Below the pieces are notes generated by a model, which was not told the DNA's origin, searched no databases, and saw nothing but the letters and a program-made list of their open reading frames with translations. A DNA stretch of 64,000 nt, from NCBI RefSeq assembly GCF_014297445.1, contig NZ_JACORU010000008.1, positions 62,001 through 126,000 of the forward strand. Reading direction: 5' to 3'. This DNA is from Ramlibacter albus (GTDB lineage: Bacteria > Pseudomonadota > Gammaproteobacteria > Burkholderiales > Burkholderiaceae_C). Both the position numbers and the translations under genes were made by a program. Positions 33,204 through 42,981 of the stretch are shown one piece after another (within the stretch, counting starts at the first letter, position 1; each line of letters opens with the position of its first letter).

Positions 33204-33926
33204 ATGAACACGTTCGCCGAGAGTGCGGCCACGGCGCTGCAACTCGTGATGGGGGCCGACCCCACGCTGTACTCGATCGTCGGCCGCTCGCTCGCCGTGA
33301 GCGGCCTCGCATGCCTGATTGCGTGCACGGCAGGCCTGGGGCTCGGTGCCTGGGTCGCGACTTCACGGTTCGCGGGGCGTGGCGCGCTGCTGACCGTGCT
33401 CAACACGTTGCTCGCGCTGCCTTCCGTGGTCGTCGGGCTGGTCGTCTACCTCTTGCTGTCCCGCTCCGGGCCGCTCGGCTTCCTCGGCTGGCTGTTCTCG
33501 TTCAAGGCGATGGTGCTGGCGCAGGCGCTGCTGGTCCTGCCCGTCTGCATGGCGCTCACGCGGCAGGTGGTCGAGGAGACGGAAGCCGCGAACGGCGAAC
33601 AGCTGGAGTCCCTCGGGGCCCGCTCGCTGCTGCGCAGCCTGCTGCTCGCGTGGGACGAACGCTTCGCGCTGGTGACGGTGCTCATCGCGTGCTTCGGCCG
33701 CGCGGTGTCGGAGGTGGGTGCGGTGATGATCGTCGGCGGCAACATCGACGGCTTCACGCGCGTGATGACGACCGCCATCGCGCTGGAGACGAGCAAGGGC
33801 GACCTGCCGCTCGCGCTGGCGCTGGGCCTCGTGCTGCTGGCCGTCGTGCTCGCCCTCAACGCCTTGCTGCACCTCGTGCGCAACTTCACTCCGGCTGCAT
33901 TGCATGTCCGTGTCGATCCAGCCTAG
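33204..33926 (+). CDS. tupB: Tungstate ABC transporter permease
   Basis: The 240-residue product has about five membrane segments and the binding-protein-dependent permease loop EVGAVMIVGGNIDGFTRVMT, characteristic of TupB. The start at 33204 is the family start (MNTFAESAATALQL). It is the first gene of tupBCA in this order, followed after 12 bases by the ATPase gene. It imports tungstate, used for tungstoenzymes or at low affinity for molybdate. Confidence 0.88.
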   Translation: MNTFAESAATALQLVMGADPTLYSIVGRSLAVSGLACLIACTAGLGLGAWVATSRFAGRGALLTVLNTLLALPSVVVGLVVYLLLSRSGPLGFLGWLFSFKAMVLAQALLVLPVCMALTRQVVEETEAANGEQLESLGARSLLRSLLLAWDERFALVTVLIACFGRAVSEVGAVMIVGGNIDGFTRVMTTAIALETSKGDLPLALALGLVLLAVVLALNALLHLVRNFTPAALHVRVDPA

Positions 33927-33938
33927 GAACGTGACGGC

Positions 33939-34637
33939 ATGCCGGCGTTGATCGAGCTCGGGAACGTGACGGTGCGCTTCGGGCGTGTCGCCGCGCTTGC
34001 GGACGTGAGCCTGCGCATCGCGCCCGGCGAGCGCGTGGCCTTCATCGGCGCCAACGGCAGCGGCAAGAGCACGCTGCTGCGCGTGCTGCACGGGCTGGTG
34101 CGGCCCGCGAGCGGCTCGCTGCTGCGCGACACGGCGGCGACGCAGGCCATGGTGTTCCAGCGGCCTTTCATGCTGCGTGCGTCGGCGCGCTTCAACGTGG
34201 CGCTGGGGCTATGGCTGCGCGGAAACCGCTGGGGGCATGCGAAGCAAGAGGCCGTGCATGCGCTGCGGCGGGTGGGCCTCGAAGCGGAGGCGGGGCGCAA
34301 TGCACGCCAGCTCTCCGGCGGGCAGCAGCAGCGGCTCGCACTGGCGCGCGCATGGGCGATGCGGCCCGACGTGCTGCTGCTGGACGAGCCAACCTCCAGC
34401 CTCGACCCGCACGGCAAGCGCGAAGTGGAGCGCGTGATCGCGGACTTCGCGGAAGCGGGCACGACGCTGGTGTTCGCCAGCCACAACCTCGGGCAGGTCA
34501 AGCGCCTGGCCACGCGCGTGGTCTACCTCGAACATGGCTTCGTGCTCGCCGACCTGCCGGTCGATCATTTCTTCAACGGCCCGCTCGGCGAGGTGTCGCG
34601 CGAGGCCGAGTTGTTCGTCAAGGGGGAACTCGGGTGA
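33939..34637 (+). CDS. tupC: Tungstate ABC transporter ATP-binding protein
   Basis: The 232-residue ATPase has Walker A GANGSGKST, signature LSGGQQQRLALARA, Walker B VLLLDEPTSSLD and H-loop FASHNLGQ. No C-terminal MOP domain is present, in contrast with the ModC at 35436. The stop overlaps the GTG of tupA (GTGA). It energises TupB. Confidence 0.9.
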   Translation: MPALIELGNVTVRFGRVAALADVSLRIAPGERVAFIGANGSGKSTLLRVLHGLVRPASGSLLRDTAATQAMVFQRPFMLRASARFNVALGLWLRGNRWGHAKQEAVHALRRVGLEAEAGRNARQLSGGQQQRLALARAWAMRPDVLLLDEPTSSLDPHGKREVERVIADFAEAGTTLVFASHNLGQVKRLATRVVYLEHGFVLADLPVDHFFNGPLGEVSREAELFVKGELG

Positions 34638-35428
34638 AACGATGGGCGGGCGCACTCGTGTTGGCGATGGCAACCATGGCGGCGCACGCGCAGTCGATCG
34701 TGATGGCCTCGACGACGTCCACCGAGCAGTCGGGCCTGTTCGCCCACCTGCTGCCGGCATTCAAGCGCGCGACCGGCATCGACGTGAAAGTCGTCGCCGT
34801 CGGCACCGGGCAGGCCATCGACATGGCGAGGCGCGGCGACGCCGACGTGCTGTTCGTGCACGACACCGCGGCGGAGGAGAGGTTCGTCGCGGAGGGGTTC
34901 GCGCCGCAGCGGTACCCGGTCATGTACAACGACTTCGTGCTGGTCGGGCCGCGTGCGGACCCTGCGGGCGCGAGAGGCAAGGACATCGTCGAAGCGCTGA
35001 AGAAGGTGGCTGCAGGCGACGCGCCCTTCATCTCGCGCGGCGACAAGAGCGGCACGCATGCGGCGGAGCTGCGCTACTGGTCGGAGGCAGGCGTCGCGAA
35101 CAAGGGCAAGGGCTACAGGGAATGCGGCTGCGGCATGGGCCCGGCGCTGAACATCGGCTCTTCGTCCAGCGCCTATGTGCTCGCGGATCGCGGCACCTGG
35201 CTCACGTTCCGCAACCGCGGCGAGCTCGCGGTGCTGGTGGAAGGCGACCGGCGCCTCTTCAACCAGTACGGCGTGATGATCGTGAGCCCGAAGAAGCATC
35301 CGCACGTGAAGGCCGCGCAGGCGCAGAAGTTCGTGGACTGGGTCGTCTCGCCCGCCGGCCAGGCCGCCATCGCGGAGTACAAGGTGAACGGGGAACAGCT
35401 GTTCTTCCCGAACGCGAACCCGCGATAA
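34634..35428 (+). CDS. tupA: Tungstate-binding periplasmic protein
   Basis: The 264-residue product has a signal peptide (ALVLAMATMAAHAQ) and TupA signatures: the STTSTEQSGL segment that contacts the oxyanion, GDADVLFVHD, ISRGDKSGTHAAE and GMGPALN. The GTG start overlaps the end of tupC by 4 bases. The gene converges on modC with a 7-base gap. TupA proteins bind tungstate with high selectivity over molybdate. Confidence 0.92.
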   Translation: MKRWAGALVLAMATMAAHAQSIVMASTTSTEQSGLFAHLLPAFKRATGIDVKVVAVGTGQAIDMARRGDADVLFVHDTAAEERFVAEGFAPQRYPVMYNDFVLVGPRADPAGARGKDIVEALKKVAAGDAPFISRGDKSGTHAAELRYWSEAGVANKGKGYRECGCGMGPALNIGSSSSAYVLADRGTWLTFRNRGELAVLVEGDRRLFNQYGVMIVSPKKHPHVKAAQAQKFVDWVVSPAGQAAIAEYKVNGEQLFFPNANPR

Positions 35429-35435
35429 CCCTGCG

Positions 35436-36509
35436 CTAGTCGACCAGCGCCGCCGACTTCACCTGCGCCCACACATGCGCGCCCTCGCGCAGCGCGAGCG
35501 CGTCCGCGGCCCGGGCCGTGATGCGCGCGAGCAATGCCGTTTCGCCGCACTGCAGCCGCACGATCGCCTGCGACGGATGCGGCCCCGGTGCGACCTCGCG
35601 CACGGTGCAGGGCAGCACGTTCTGGATGCTCGAGTTTTCCGGTGGCGCCAGCGCGAGGCTCACGTCGCGAGCGAGCACGTGGACGCGCACCGCCGTGCCC
35701 GGCTCGTGCCCCCGGTCTGCCAGCCACAGCGCGCCGCCCGCGAAACCGAACTTCGTGAGGTGCCAACGCGTGTCGCGCGCCTCGATGCGGCCTTCCAGCA
35801 CCGCGCCGGCGTCGTCCATCTTCGCGGCCGCGAGGTCCAGCCGCGCCATCGTCGCTGCGAGCGGCCCCGCGGCTTCGACGCGGCCGCCCCGCATCAGCAC
35901 CAGCGTGCTCGCCAGGCGTGCCGCTTCGTCGGCCGCGTGCGTCACGTAGAGCATCGGGATGCGCAGCTCGTCGCGCAGTGTTTCCAGCCACGGCAGGATC
36001 TCGCGCCGGTGCGACACGTCGACCGCGGCGAGAGGCTCGTCGAGCAGCAGCAGGCGCGGCCGCGCCGCCAGGGCGCGCGCGATCGCCACGCGCTGGCGCT
36101 CGCCACCGGAAAGCTCGAAGGGCCGGCGGCCGAGGAGCGTGCCGATGCCCAGCAGCTCGGTCGCCTGCGCCACGGACACGCCGGCGCCGCCGTTGCGGGC
36201 GCGCCGCTCGGCGTATTGCAGGTTCCCGCGCACGTCGAGGTGGTCGAAGAGGCTCGCTTCCTGGAACACGTAGCCCGCGCCGCGCTGCCACGGCGGCACG
36301 AACTCGCCGCGCGCGGTGTGCTGCCAGCATTCGCCGCCGACTTCGATCGCTGCTTCGGGCGCTTGCTCCAGGCCCGCGATGCAGCGCAGCAGCGTCGTCT
36401 TGCCGCAGCCCGAAGGCCCGAGGATCGCGGTGACGCCGTTGTCCGGCAACTCCAGGCTCACGTCGAGCACGAAGAGGCCGCGCGGCCAGTGGACGCGGAT
36501 CGCGTTCAT
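35436..36509 (-). CDS. modC: Molybdate ABC transporter ATP-binding protein
   Basis: The 357-residue product has an ATPase domain (Walker A GPSGCGKTT, signature LSGGERQRVAIARA, Walker B LLLLDEPLAAVD) and a C-terminal MOP/TOBE domain from about residue 290 (IVRLQCGETALLARIT) that senses molybdate. The start at 36509 overlaps the modB stop (ATGA). The longer frame to 37211 is a shadow over modB. No modA gene is present on either side. Confidence 0.92.
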   Translation of the reverse strand: MNAIRVHWPRGLFVLDVSLELPDNGVTAILGPSGCGKTTLLRCIAGLEQAPEAAIEVGGECWQHTARGEFVPPWQRGAGYVFQEASLFDHLDVRGNLQYAERRARNGGAGVSVAQATELLGIGTLLGRRPFELSGGERQRVAIARALAARPRLLLLDEPLAAVDVSHRREILPWLETLRDELRIPMLYVTHAADEAARLASTLVLMRGGRVEAAGPLAATMARLDLAAAKMDDAGAVLEGRIEARDTRWHLTKFGFAGGALWLADRGHEPGTAVRVHVLARDVSLALAPPENSSIQNVLPCTVREVAPGPHPSQAIVRLQCGETALLARITARAADALALREGAHVWAQVKSAALVD

Positions 36510-37201
36510 GCGGGCACGCGCGCCATGCGCCGGTTCAGCACGGCCAGCCCGAGCAGCACGGCGAAAGAGAAGAGCACCATGCCGCCCGCGAGCCAGTGCG
36601 CCTGCGTGTACTCCAGGGCCTCCACGTGGCCGTAGATCTGCGTCGAGACCACGCGTGTCCTGTCGGGGATGTTGCCGCCGATCATCAGCACGACGCCGAA
36701 CTCCCCGACCGTGTGCGCGAAGCTCAGGACCGCCGCGCTCGCGAACCCGTTGCGCGCGAGCGGCACGGCAACCGTGAAAAAAGCATCGAGCGGCCGGGCG
36801 CCGAGCGTCGCCGCGGCTTCCATCGGCCGCCGCCCGACGGACTCGAACGCGCTTTGCAAGGGTTGTACCGCGAAGGGCAGCGAGTAGAGGATCGAGCCGA
36901 CGAGCAGCCCGCCGAAGGTGAAGGGCAGCAGGCCCAGCCCGAGAGCCTGGGTGAGCTGGCCGCCCGCGCCATGGGGCCCGAACACGACGATCAGGTAGAA
37001 GCCGATCACGGTCGGCGGCAACACCAGTGGCAGCGCAACGACCGCGGCGACCGGCCCGCGCCAGCCTGACGGCGTGCGCGCGAGCCACCATGCCAGGGGT
37101 GTTGCGATGAGTAGGAGCAGGAAAGTGGTGCACGCCGCCAGCCGCAGCGTGAGCCAGATGGCGCCCAGGTCTTCGGCGGTGGGAAGGGCGCTGCTCATCA
37201 T
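36506..37201 (-). CDS. modB: Molybdate ABC transporter permease
   Basis: The 231-residue product has five membrane segments and the ModB loop HTVGEFGVVLMIGGNIPDRT. It is co-transcribed with modC (4-base overlap). In most genomes modA precedes modB; here the next gene upstream on the same strand (37227-37790) encodes an unrelated soluble protein, so the system lacks a linked binding protein. The start could also be the adjacent ATG at 37198. Confidence 0.92.
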   Translation of the reverse strand: MMSSALPTAEDLGAIWLTLRLAACTTFLLLLIATPLAWWLARTPSGWRGPVAAVVALPLVLPPTVIGFYLIVVFGPHGAGGQLTQALGLGLLPFTFGGLLVGSILYSLPFAVQPLQSAFESVGRRPMEAAATLGARPLDAFFTVAVPLARNGFASAAVLSFAHTVGEFGVVLMIGGNIPDRTRVVSTQIYGHVEALEYTQAHWLAGGMVLFSFAVLLGLAVLNRRMARVPA

Positions 37202-37226
37202 GGCAGCGCAAGTATGCCCGCCGCGC

Positions 37227-37790
37227 TCAGGGGAGCGCGGGCTCGCTGGGCAGGCTGGCGGCGTCGACGCCGGATTGCGCAGGAAGGGAAGTGACGGTGT
37301 ACGCGGCGGACGGCTCCGCCACGCCGTGGCCGGGTGGCGCCGCAGGCGGCGGCACGAGGTTCATCAGCAGGTCGCGCAGTTCACCGGAGCCGGGCATGCT
37401 GTGCAACTGCTCGGAGGCATGCAGCCACAGGCCGCCGAAGTGGCTGAAGTCCGCCAGCCAGGTGCCGCGGACCGCCTTGCGGACCTTGCTTTCCAGCAGG
37501 GGCAGGCCGATCAGCATCCGGAATGCCGACTCGCGCTCCCACTTCGCCAGCCGCACCATGCCGACGAAGACGTCGAAGCCGTCCGGCGCGCGGCCCAGCT
37601 GCCGCACTTCCACCGTGACACAACCCGGCTTGATGCCCCAGCGGCGGAACTGGCGCGCGATGAGCGTCTGGTACTCGACCTCCAGCCCGTCGCCGGGCTT
37701 GTCGGACGGGTGGTAGTCGCTGTCGGGATCGATCGTCTTGCCGTTGCGCGCGCGGATTTCGCGCACGAACAGCTTCCTCAGGTCGAACAT
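37227..37790 (-). CDS. Conserved hypothetical protein next to modB
   Basis: The 187-residue soluble product has a conserved-looking N-terminal two thirds (FDLRKLFVREIRARNGKTID, QFRRWGIKPGCVTVEVRQLG, RGTWLADFSHFGGLWLHASE) and a Pro/Ala-rich tail. No domain or signal peptide is recognised. It lies 25 bases upstream of modB on the same strand and could be co-transcribed. Nothing in it suggests oxyanion binding. Confidence 0.6.
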   Translation of the reverse strand: MFDLRKLFVREIRARNGKTIDPDSDYHPSDKPGDGLEVEYQTLIARQFRRWGIKPGCVTVEVRQLGRAPDGFDVFVGMVRLAKWERESAFRMLIGLPLLESKVRKAVRGTWLADFSHFGGLWLHASEQLHSMPGSGELRDLLMNLVPPPAAPPGHGVAEPSAAYTVTSLPAQSGVDAASLPSEPALP

Positions 37791-37921
37791 GGGCCTGCCG
37801 AACCCCCGCGGGGGTACCTCTTTGTGCTGGTATTACCTGCACGAAAGGGCAGGCGCTTGGAACTTTCGGGCGCGATTGTAGTGGTTTGGACCGCGTGCGC
37901 AACCCGGTTTCAGACCCCTGC

Positions 37922-39034
37922 CTACTTTGGTCTTTGGCCCAGCTTGCGGTAGACCGTGGCGCGGCTGATGCCCAGCGCCTGCGCCGCCCGGGCCACGTTG
38001 CCGCGCGCGTCGCTCACCGCCTTGCGGATCAAGGCGATCTCCACGTCGCGTAGCGGCAGTCGCGAGGCGGGTGCGTCCGATCCCGCAGGCTGCACCAGCA
38101 CCGCGAGCCGCAACCCGGACCACAGCGCGACCTCCTGCGGCGCGGGCGCGCGGCGGCTGCGCGCCGCGTCGAAGAGCGGCTCCCAAGGCTGCGCGAACAG
38201 CTCGCTGCAGTGCACCGGCACGCGGCTTGCCGCCAGCTGCGGCAGCATCTGGCGCGCGGCCGTGTTGCTGGCCGTCACCCAGCCATCGCTGTCTACGCCC
38301 ACCAGCGCATCGCCCTCGTCGCCGAGCAGCCGCCCCGGCCAGTTCAGGCGCAGCACGATGCTGTGCGGCCGCGCCAGCACCAGCGCGTTCTCGATGCTGC
38401 GTGCCGCCTGCGCGGCCAGGTGCTTGAGCTCGGGCCGCTCGGCGGCGTCGATGCCGGTGAGGTCGAGCATGCCGACGCACTCGCCCTGCGGGCCGAAGAG
38501 CGGCGCGCCCGCGCAGCTGTAGCAGCTGGTGTCCTGGAAGAAATGCTCGCCGCGGTGCAGCCACACCGGCTGCAGCTCCGCGAGGGCGGCGCCGATCGCG
38601 CTGGTGCCGACGCTGGGCTCGGACAGGTCGACGCCGACGCGGGTGATCAGCGTCGCCCGCCGGTCGCTCCGGTCGATCGGCCCCTTGGCGTCCACCACCA
38701 CGCCGTGGCGGTCGGTGAGGATGGCGAAGTAGCGCGTGCTGGCGATGGCGGCGCCCAGGCGCTCCAGCACCGGCTGCGCCGCCACGACGAGTTCGTGGTT
38801 GGCCTCCTCGACGCGGCGCAGCGCCTGCGCAGGCACTACGTCGAAGCCGACGCGCTGGTCCGGCCGCCGGCCGGCGGCGAGGCAGCGGCGCCAGGAGCGC
38901 TCGATCCAGTTGCGCTCGAACCAGGCGTCCACCATCGTGTCGGTGAGCGAGCGGCCCTCACACATCACCGCCGTGCGCGCCCGCGCGATCTCGTCCAGGC
39001 GGGCGGCGGCGGTGGCGAGCGGCGTGGCGGTCAT
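37922..39034 (-). CDS. AcoR-like GAF and Fis-type HTH regulator without AAA+ domain
   Basis: The 370-residue product has a GAF sensor domain at about residues 75-235 ([43 protein letters not shown]) and a PAS-like segment. A C-terminal Fis helix-turn-helix follows ([32 protein letters not shown]). The sigma-54 ATPase module found in AcoR itself is absent: no GAFTGA and no Walker motifs. It cannot activate sigma-54 promoters in the usual way. It is divergent from the molybdenum hydroxylase operon across 167 bases and is its probable regulator. Confidence 0.88.
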   Translation of the reverse strand: MTATPLATAAARLDEIARARTAVMCEGRSLTDTMVDAWFERNWIERSWRRCLAAGRRPDQRVGFDVVPAQALRRVEEANHELVVAAQPVLERLGAAIASTRYFAILTDRHGVVVDAKGPIDRSDRRATLITRVGVDLSEPSVGTSAIGAALAELQPVWLHRGEHFFQDTSCYSCAGAPLFGPQGECVGMLDLTGIDAAERPELKHLAAQAARSIENALVLARPHSIVLRLNWPGRLLGDEGDALVGVDSDGWVTASNTAARQMLPQLAASRVPVHCSELFAQPWEPLFDAARSRRAPAPQEVALWSGLRLAVLVQPAGSDAPASRLPLRDVEIALIRKAVSDARGNVARAAQALGISRATVYRKLGQRPK

Positions 39035-39086
39035 GGGGAGGTGCTGGGCAGTGTGGCTTCGCGCGGCGCTGTGCCGCCGGCGGCCA

Positions 39087-39103
39087 TTGTTCCATTTTGA
39101 GAA
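39087..39103. promoter_or_regulatory. Candidate GAF-Fis regulator binding site
   Basis: TGTTCCATTTTGAGAAT resembles the dyad TGTCTCAATTTGAGACA that I recall for AcoR-type regulators (imperfect match). It lies 53 bases before the regulator's own start and 99 bases before the hydroxylase small subunit, suitable for control of both. Confidence 0.4.
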
Positions 39104-39201
39104 TTTCGTGTCATGCGTCGCGGCAATCAGGGTTTCGCCTAGCAGCCCCGCAGGACCCCGGCCGAAGAATGCTTTTCCCGGCTACCCAAGGAGAAAACGA
39201 C

Positions 39202-39672
39202 ATGCTCGTATCGATGAAGGTCAACGGCAAGACGGCGCAACTGGACGTGGCGCCGAACACGCTGCTGGTGACGGCGCTGCGGGAGCACCTGCGCCTCACG
39301 GGCACGCACGTGGGCTGCGACACCGCGCAGTGCGGCGCCTGCACCGTGCTCGTCAACGGCCGTGCAGTGAAGGCCTGCAACACGCTCGCGCTGCAGCACC
39401 CGGGCGCGGAGGTCACCACCATCGAGGGCCTCGCGGCCGCCGACGGCACGCTGCACCCGATGCAGGCGGCCTTCAAGGAGTGCCACGGCCTGCAATGCGG
39501 CTTCTGCACGCCGGGGATGGTCATGAGCGCGGTGGACCTGTGCAAGCGCCACCCGGGCGCCAGCGAGCAGCAGATCCGCGAGCAGCTGGACGGCAACATC
39601 TGCCGCTGCACCGGCTACCAGAACATCGTGAAGGCCGTCCAGCAGGGTGCTGCGGCGATGGCCAAAGCCTGA
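39202..39672 (+). CDS. Molybdenum hydroxylase small subunit, two [2Fe-2S] clusters
   Basis: The 156-residue product has a plant-type ferredoxin domain (CDTAQCGAC with a fourth Cys in KACNT) and a C-terminal four-helix domain with the second cluster (CGFCTPGM and CRCTGY). It passes electrons from the molybdenum centre to FAD. The start at 39202 has AAGGAG upstream. It is the CoxS/CutS-type subunit and is followed after 19 bases by the large subunit. Confidence 0.93.
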   Translation: MLVSMKVNGKTAQLDVAPNTLLVTALREHLRLTGTHVGCDTAQCGACTVLVNGRAVKACNTLALQHPGAEVTTIEGLAAADGTLHPMQAAFKECHGLQCGFCTPGMVMSAVDLCKRHPGASEQQIREQLDGNICRCTGYQNIVKAVQQGAAAMAKA

Positions 39673-39691
39673 ACCCGAAAGGAGCACGACC

Positions 39692-42064
39692 ATGGGTGCA
39701 TCCGATTTCGCGAAGCTGCCGCACATCGGCGAAGCCGTGCGGCGCAAGGAAGACTACCGCTTCCTCACCGGCAGCGGCCAGTACACCGACGACGTGAATC
39801 TGCCCAACCAGCGCTGTGCGGTGTTCGTGCGGTCGCCGCACGCGCACGCGATGATCAAGTCGATCGACACCTCGCGCGCCGACGGCATGCCCGGCGTGGC
39901 GAAGATCTTCACCGGCAAGGACCTCGACGGCAAGATGGGCGGGCTGCCCTGCGGCTGGCTGATCACCAGCACCGACGGCACGCCGATGAAGGAGCCGCCG
40001 CACCCGGTGCTCGCGGTGGGCAAGGTGCGCTATGTCGGTGACCACGTCGCGATGGTCATCGCCGACACGCTGGAGCAGGCGCGCAATGCGGCCGAAGCGG
40101 TGAGCGTGGACTACGACGTGCTGCCCGCGGTGGTGGACGTGCGCGACGCCGCCAAGGGCAAGGCGCTGCACGACATCGCGCCGGACAACCACTGCTACAA
40201 GTGGGCGATCGGCGACAAGGCGAAGGTGGACGAGGTGTTCGCGCGCGCCGCGCACGTGACGAAGCTGGACCTCACCAACAACCGCCTCGTGCCCAACGCG
40301 ATGGAGCCGCGCTCGGCGATCGGCTCGTTCAACCGCGCGAGCGACGAGTACACGCTGTACGTTTCCAACCAGAACCCGCACGTCGAGCGGCTGCTGATGA
40401 CGGCCTTCGTGCTGGGCCTGCCCGAGCACAAGGTGCGCGTGATCGCGCCGGACGTGGGCGGCGGCTTCGGCTCCAAGATCTACCTTTACGCCGAAGACGT
40501 GGCGGTGACCTGGGCCGCCAAGCAGCTCAATTGCGCGGTGAAGTGGACCGCCGACCGCAGCGAGGCGTTCCTCTGCGACGCGCACGGCCGCGACCACGTC
40601 ACGCACTGCGAGCTGGCGCTGGACGCGCAGGGCAAGTTCCTCGGCCTGCGCGTGCACACCGACGCGAACCTCGGCGCCTACCTGTCGACGTTCTCGACCT
40701 GCGTGCCGACGATCCTGTACGCCACGCTGCTGGCGGGCCAGTACACGACGCCGCAGATCTACGTCGAAGTGGATGCGTGGTTCACCAACACCGCACCGGT
40801 GGATGCGTACCGCGGCGCGGGCCGCCCCGAAGCGACGTACCTGCTGGAGCGCATCGTCACGCGCGCGGCGTGGGAAACGGGGCTGTCGCAGGACGAGATC
40901 CGCAAGCGCAACTTCATCACCAGCTTCCCGTACCAGACGCCGGTGGCGCTGCAGTACGACACGGGTGACTACCACGCCGCGATGGACAAGGCGAAGCAGC
41001 TGGCCGACGTCGCGGGCTTCGACGCGCGCAGGAAGGCGAGCGAGGCGAAGGGCCTCAAGCGCGGCATCGGCTATTCGAGCTACATCGAGGCCTGCGGCAT
41101 CGCGCCGTCGAACATCGCGGGTGCGCTCGGCGCGCGCGCGGGCCTGTTCGAATGCGGCGAGATTCGCGTGCACCCGACGGGCAGCGTGACGGTGTTCACC
41201 GGCTCGCACTCGCACGGGCAGGGCCACGAGACCACGTTCGCGCAGGTCGTCGCGGCGCGGCTGGGCATCCCGGTCGAGAACGTCGACGTGGTGCACGGCG
41301 ACACGGGCCGCGTGCCCTTCGGCATGGGCACGTACGGCTCGCGCTCGATCAGCGTGGGCGGCGCGGCCATCATGAAGGCGCTGGACAAGATCGAGGCGAA
41401 AGCCAAGAAGATTGCCGCGCACCTGATGGAAGCGGGCGAGGGTGACGTGGAGTTCTCGGGCGGCGAGTTCAAGATCAAGGGCACCGACAAGAAGGTGACC
41501 TTCGGTCAGGTGGCGCTGACGGCCTACGTGCCGCACAACTACCCGCTCGACAAGCTGGAGCCCGGCCTGAACGAAACCGCGTTCTACGACCCGACCAACT
41601 TCACCTTCCCGGCGGGCACGTACATCACGGAAGTGGAAGTGGACCCCGCCACCGGCGTGGTGCGCCTCGACCGCTTCACCGCGGTAGACGACTTCGGCAC
41701 CATCATCAACCCGATGATCGTCGAAGGCCAGGTGCACGGCGGGCTGGTGCAGGGCATCGGCCAGGCGCTGCTGGAGAACTGCGTGTACGACAAGGACAGC
41801 GGCCAGCTCGTCACCGGCTCCTTCATGGACTACGCCATGCCGCGCGCCGACGACATCCCGATGTTCAAGCTGGACACCGTGTGCACGCCGTGCACGCACA
41901 ACCCGCTGGGTACCAAGGGCTGCGGCGAGGCGGGCGCGATCGGTTCGCCGCCGGCGGTTATCAACGCCGTGCTGGACGCCGTGCGCGACCTTGGCGTGAA
42001 GGAACTCGACATGCCGGCGACACCGGCGCGCGTGTGGGCCGCGATCCAGGCCGCCAAGCACTGA
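39692..42064 (+). CDS. Molybdenum hydroxylase large subunit (form II CoxL-like)
   Basis: The 790-residue product has the xanthine dehydrogenase/CO dehydrogenase large-chain fold. It starts [20 protein letters not shown], with GGGFGSK and the active-site loop AYRGAGR at residues 372-378. True CO dehydrogenase (form I) has AYXCSFR with the copper-binding Cys; this one lacks that Cys, so CO oxidation is doubtful. The catalytic Glu is present in GCGEAGAIG (Glu746), and molybdopterin-contact loops such as [11 protein letters not shown] are intact. The real substrate could be a purine, aldehyde, N-heterocycle or aryl compound. AAGGAG precedes the ATG at 39692. Confidence 0.92.
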   Translation: MGASDFAKLPHIGEAVRRKEDYRFLTGSGQYTDDVNLPNQRCAVFVRSPHAHAMIKSIDTSRADGMPGVAKIFTGKDLDGKMGGLPCGWLITSTDGTPMKEPPHPVLAVGKVRYVGDHVAMVIADTLEQARNAAEAVSVDYDVLPAVVDVRDAAKGKALHDIAPDNHCYKWAIGDKAKVDEVFARAAHVTKLDLTNNRLVPNAMEPRSAIGSFNRASDEYTLYVSNQNPHVERLLMTAFVLGLPEHKVRVIAPDVGGGFGSKIYLYAEDVAVTWAAKQLNCAVKWTADRSEAFLCDAHGRDHVTHCELALDAQGKFLGLRVHTDANLGAYLSTFSTCVPTILYATLLAGQYTTPQIYVEVDAWFTNTAPVDAYRGAGRPEATYLLERIVTRAAWETGLSQDEIRKRNFITSFPYQTPVALQYDTGDYHAAMDKAKQLADVAGFDARRKASEAKGLKRGIGYSSYIEACGIAPSNIAGALGARAGLFECGEIRVHPTGSVTVFTGSHSHGQGHETTFAQVVAARLGIPVENVDVVHGDTGRVPFGMGTYGSRSISVGGAAIMKALDKIEAKAKKIAAHLMEAGEGDVEFSGGEFKIKGTDKKVTFGQVALTAYVPHNYPLDKLEPGLNETAFYDPTNFTFPAGTYITEVEVDPATGVVRLDRFTAVDDFGTIINPMIVEGQVHGGLVQGIGQALLENCVYDKDSGQLVTGSFMDYAMPRADDIPMFKLDTVCTPCTHNPLGTKGCGEAGAIGSPPAVINAVLDAVRDLGVKELDMPATPARVWAAIQAAKH

Positions 42065-42083
42065 AACAGAAGGAGGACACACC

Positions 42084-42878
42084 ATGTATTCATTTGCTTT
42101 CGAACGTCCTTCCAGCGTGGCCGATGCGACAAAGCTTGCCGCCAATGGCAACGCGCGCGTGCTGGCCGGCGGGCAGACGCTGCTGGCGTCGATGAAGCTG
42201 CGCCTGGCCAACCCCGAACAGCTCGTGGACCTGGGCGGCATCGCCGAGCTCGCCGGCATCAAGCGCGAGGGCAACGCGGTGGTGATCGGCGCGATGACGC
42301 GGCATGCGGATGTCGCGGCGAGCGCCGATGTGAAGGCCGCGATCCCGGCGCTGGCGGAGCTGGCCGGCGGCATCGGCGACCGGCAGGTGCGCGCGATGGG
42401 CACGATCGGCGGGTCGGTGGCCAACAACGACCCGGCGGCGTGCTACCCGGCTGCATTGCTCGCGCTGGGCGCTACGGTGACGACCACGCAGCGCAAGATC
42501 GCGGCGGACGACTTCTTCCAGGGCATGTTCGCGACGGCGCTGAAGGAAGGCGAGCTGATCACGTCGGTGAGCTTCCCGGTGGCGAAGAAGGCGGCGTACA
42601 TGAAGTTCAAGCAGCCCGCGTCGCGGTTTGCGTTGATCGGCGTGTTCGTGGCGCAAACGGACAGCGGCGTGCGCGTCGCGGTCACGGGCGGCGGCAACGG
42701 CGTGTTCCGCCATGCCGGGCTGGAGCAGGCGCTGGCGAAGTCGTTCACGCCGCAGGCTGCGGCCGGCGTGAAGGTCGATGCGAGCGGATTGTCCAGCGAC
42801 CTGCATGCGAGTGCCGAGTACCGGGCGAACCTCGTATCGGTGATGGCGCAGCGGGCCGTCGCGAAGGCGCTCGGGTAA
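42084..42878 (+). CDS. Molybdenum hydroxylase FAD-binding medium subunit
   Basis: The 264-residue product has the CoxM-type FAD-binding motifs [14 protein letters not shown] and [13 protein letters not shown] and the C-terminal CO_deh_flav domain. It receives electrons from the small subunit. AAGGAGG precedes the ATG. With the order small-large-medium the three genes form a compact operon with 19-base gaps. A palindromic repeat lies between this gene and the maturation genes. Confidence 0.93.
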   Translation: MYSFAFERPSSVADATKLAANGNARVLAGGQTLLASMKLRLANPEQLVDLGGIAELAGIKREGNAVVIGAMTRHADVAASADVKAAIPALAELAGGIGDRQVRAMGTIGGSVANNDPAACYPAALLALGATVTTTQRKIAADDFFQGMFATALKEGELITSVSFPVAKKAAYMKFKQPASRFALIGVFVAQTDSGVRVAVTGGGNGVFRHAGLEQALAKSFTPQAAAGVKVDASGLSSDLHASAEYRANLVSVMAQRAVAKALG

Positions 42879-42887
42879 TCGCGTGTC

Positions 42888-42959
42888 ATGCCGGGCCTGG
42901 CCCGGCATCCATCGTTGCGTTGCGACACGCCACCATGGACCCCGGGTCGAGCCCGGGGT
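42888..42959. repeat. REP-like intergenic palindromic element
   Basis: Two strong hairpins are present: ATGCCGGGC-CTG-GCCCGGCAT (42888-42908) and ACCCCGGG-TCGAG-CCCGGGGT (42939-42959), joined by a 30-base spacer. The form (CCGGGC core, TCATG flank) is typical of short dispersed palindromic repeats in GC-rich Proteobacteria. It may limit read-through from the hydroxylase into the maturation genes or stabilise the upstream mRNA. Confidence 0.6.
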
Positions 42960-42981
42960 GACGTTGACTGACAATGCGCTC

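Noticed and set aside
39692..42064. Annotation as a true CO dehydrogenase large subunit
   Set aside because: The active-site loop is AYRGAGR, which lacks the copper-binding Cys of AYXCSFR.
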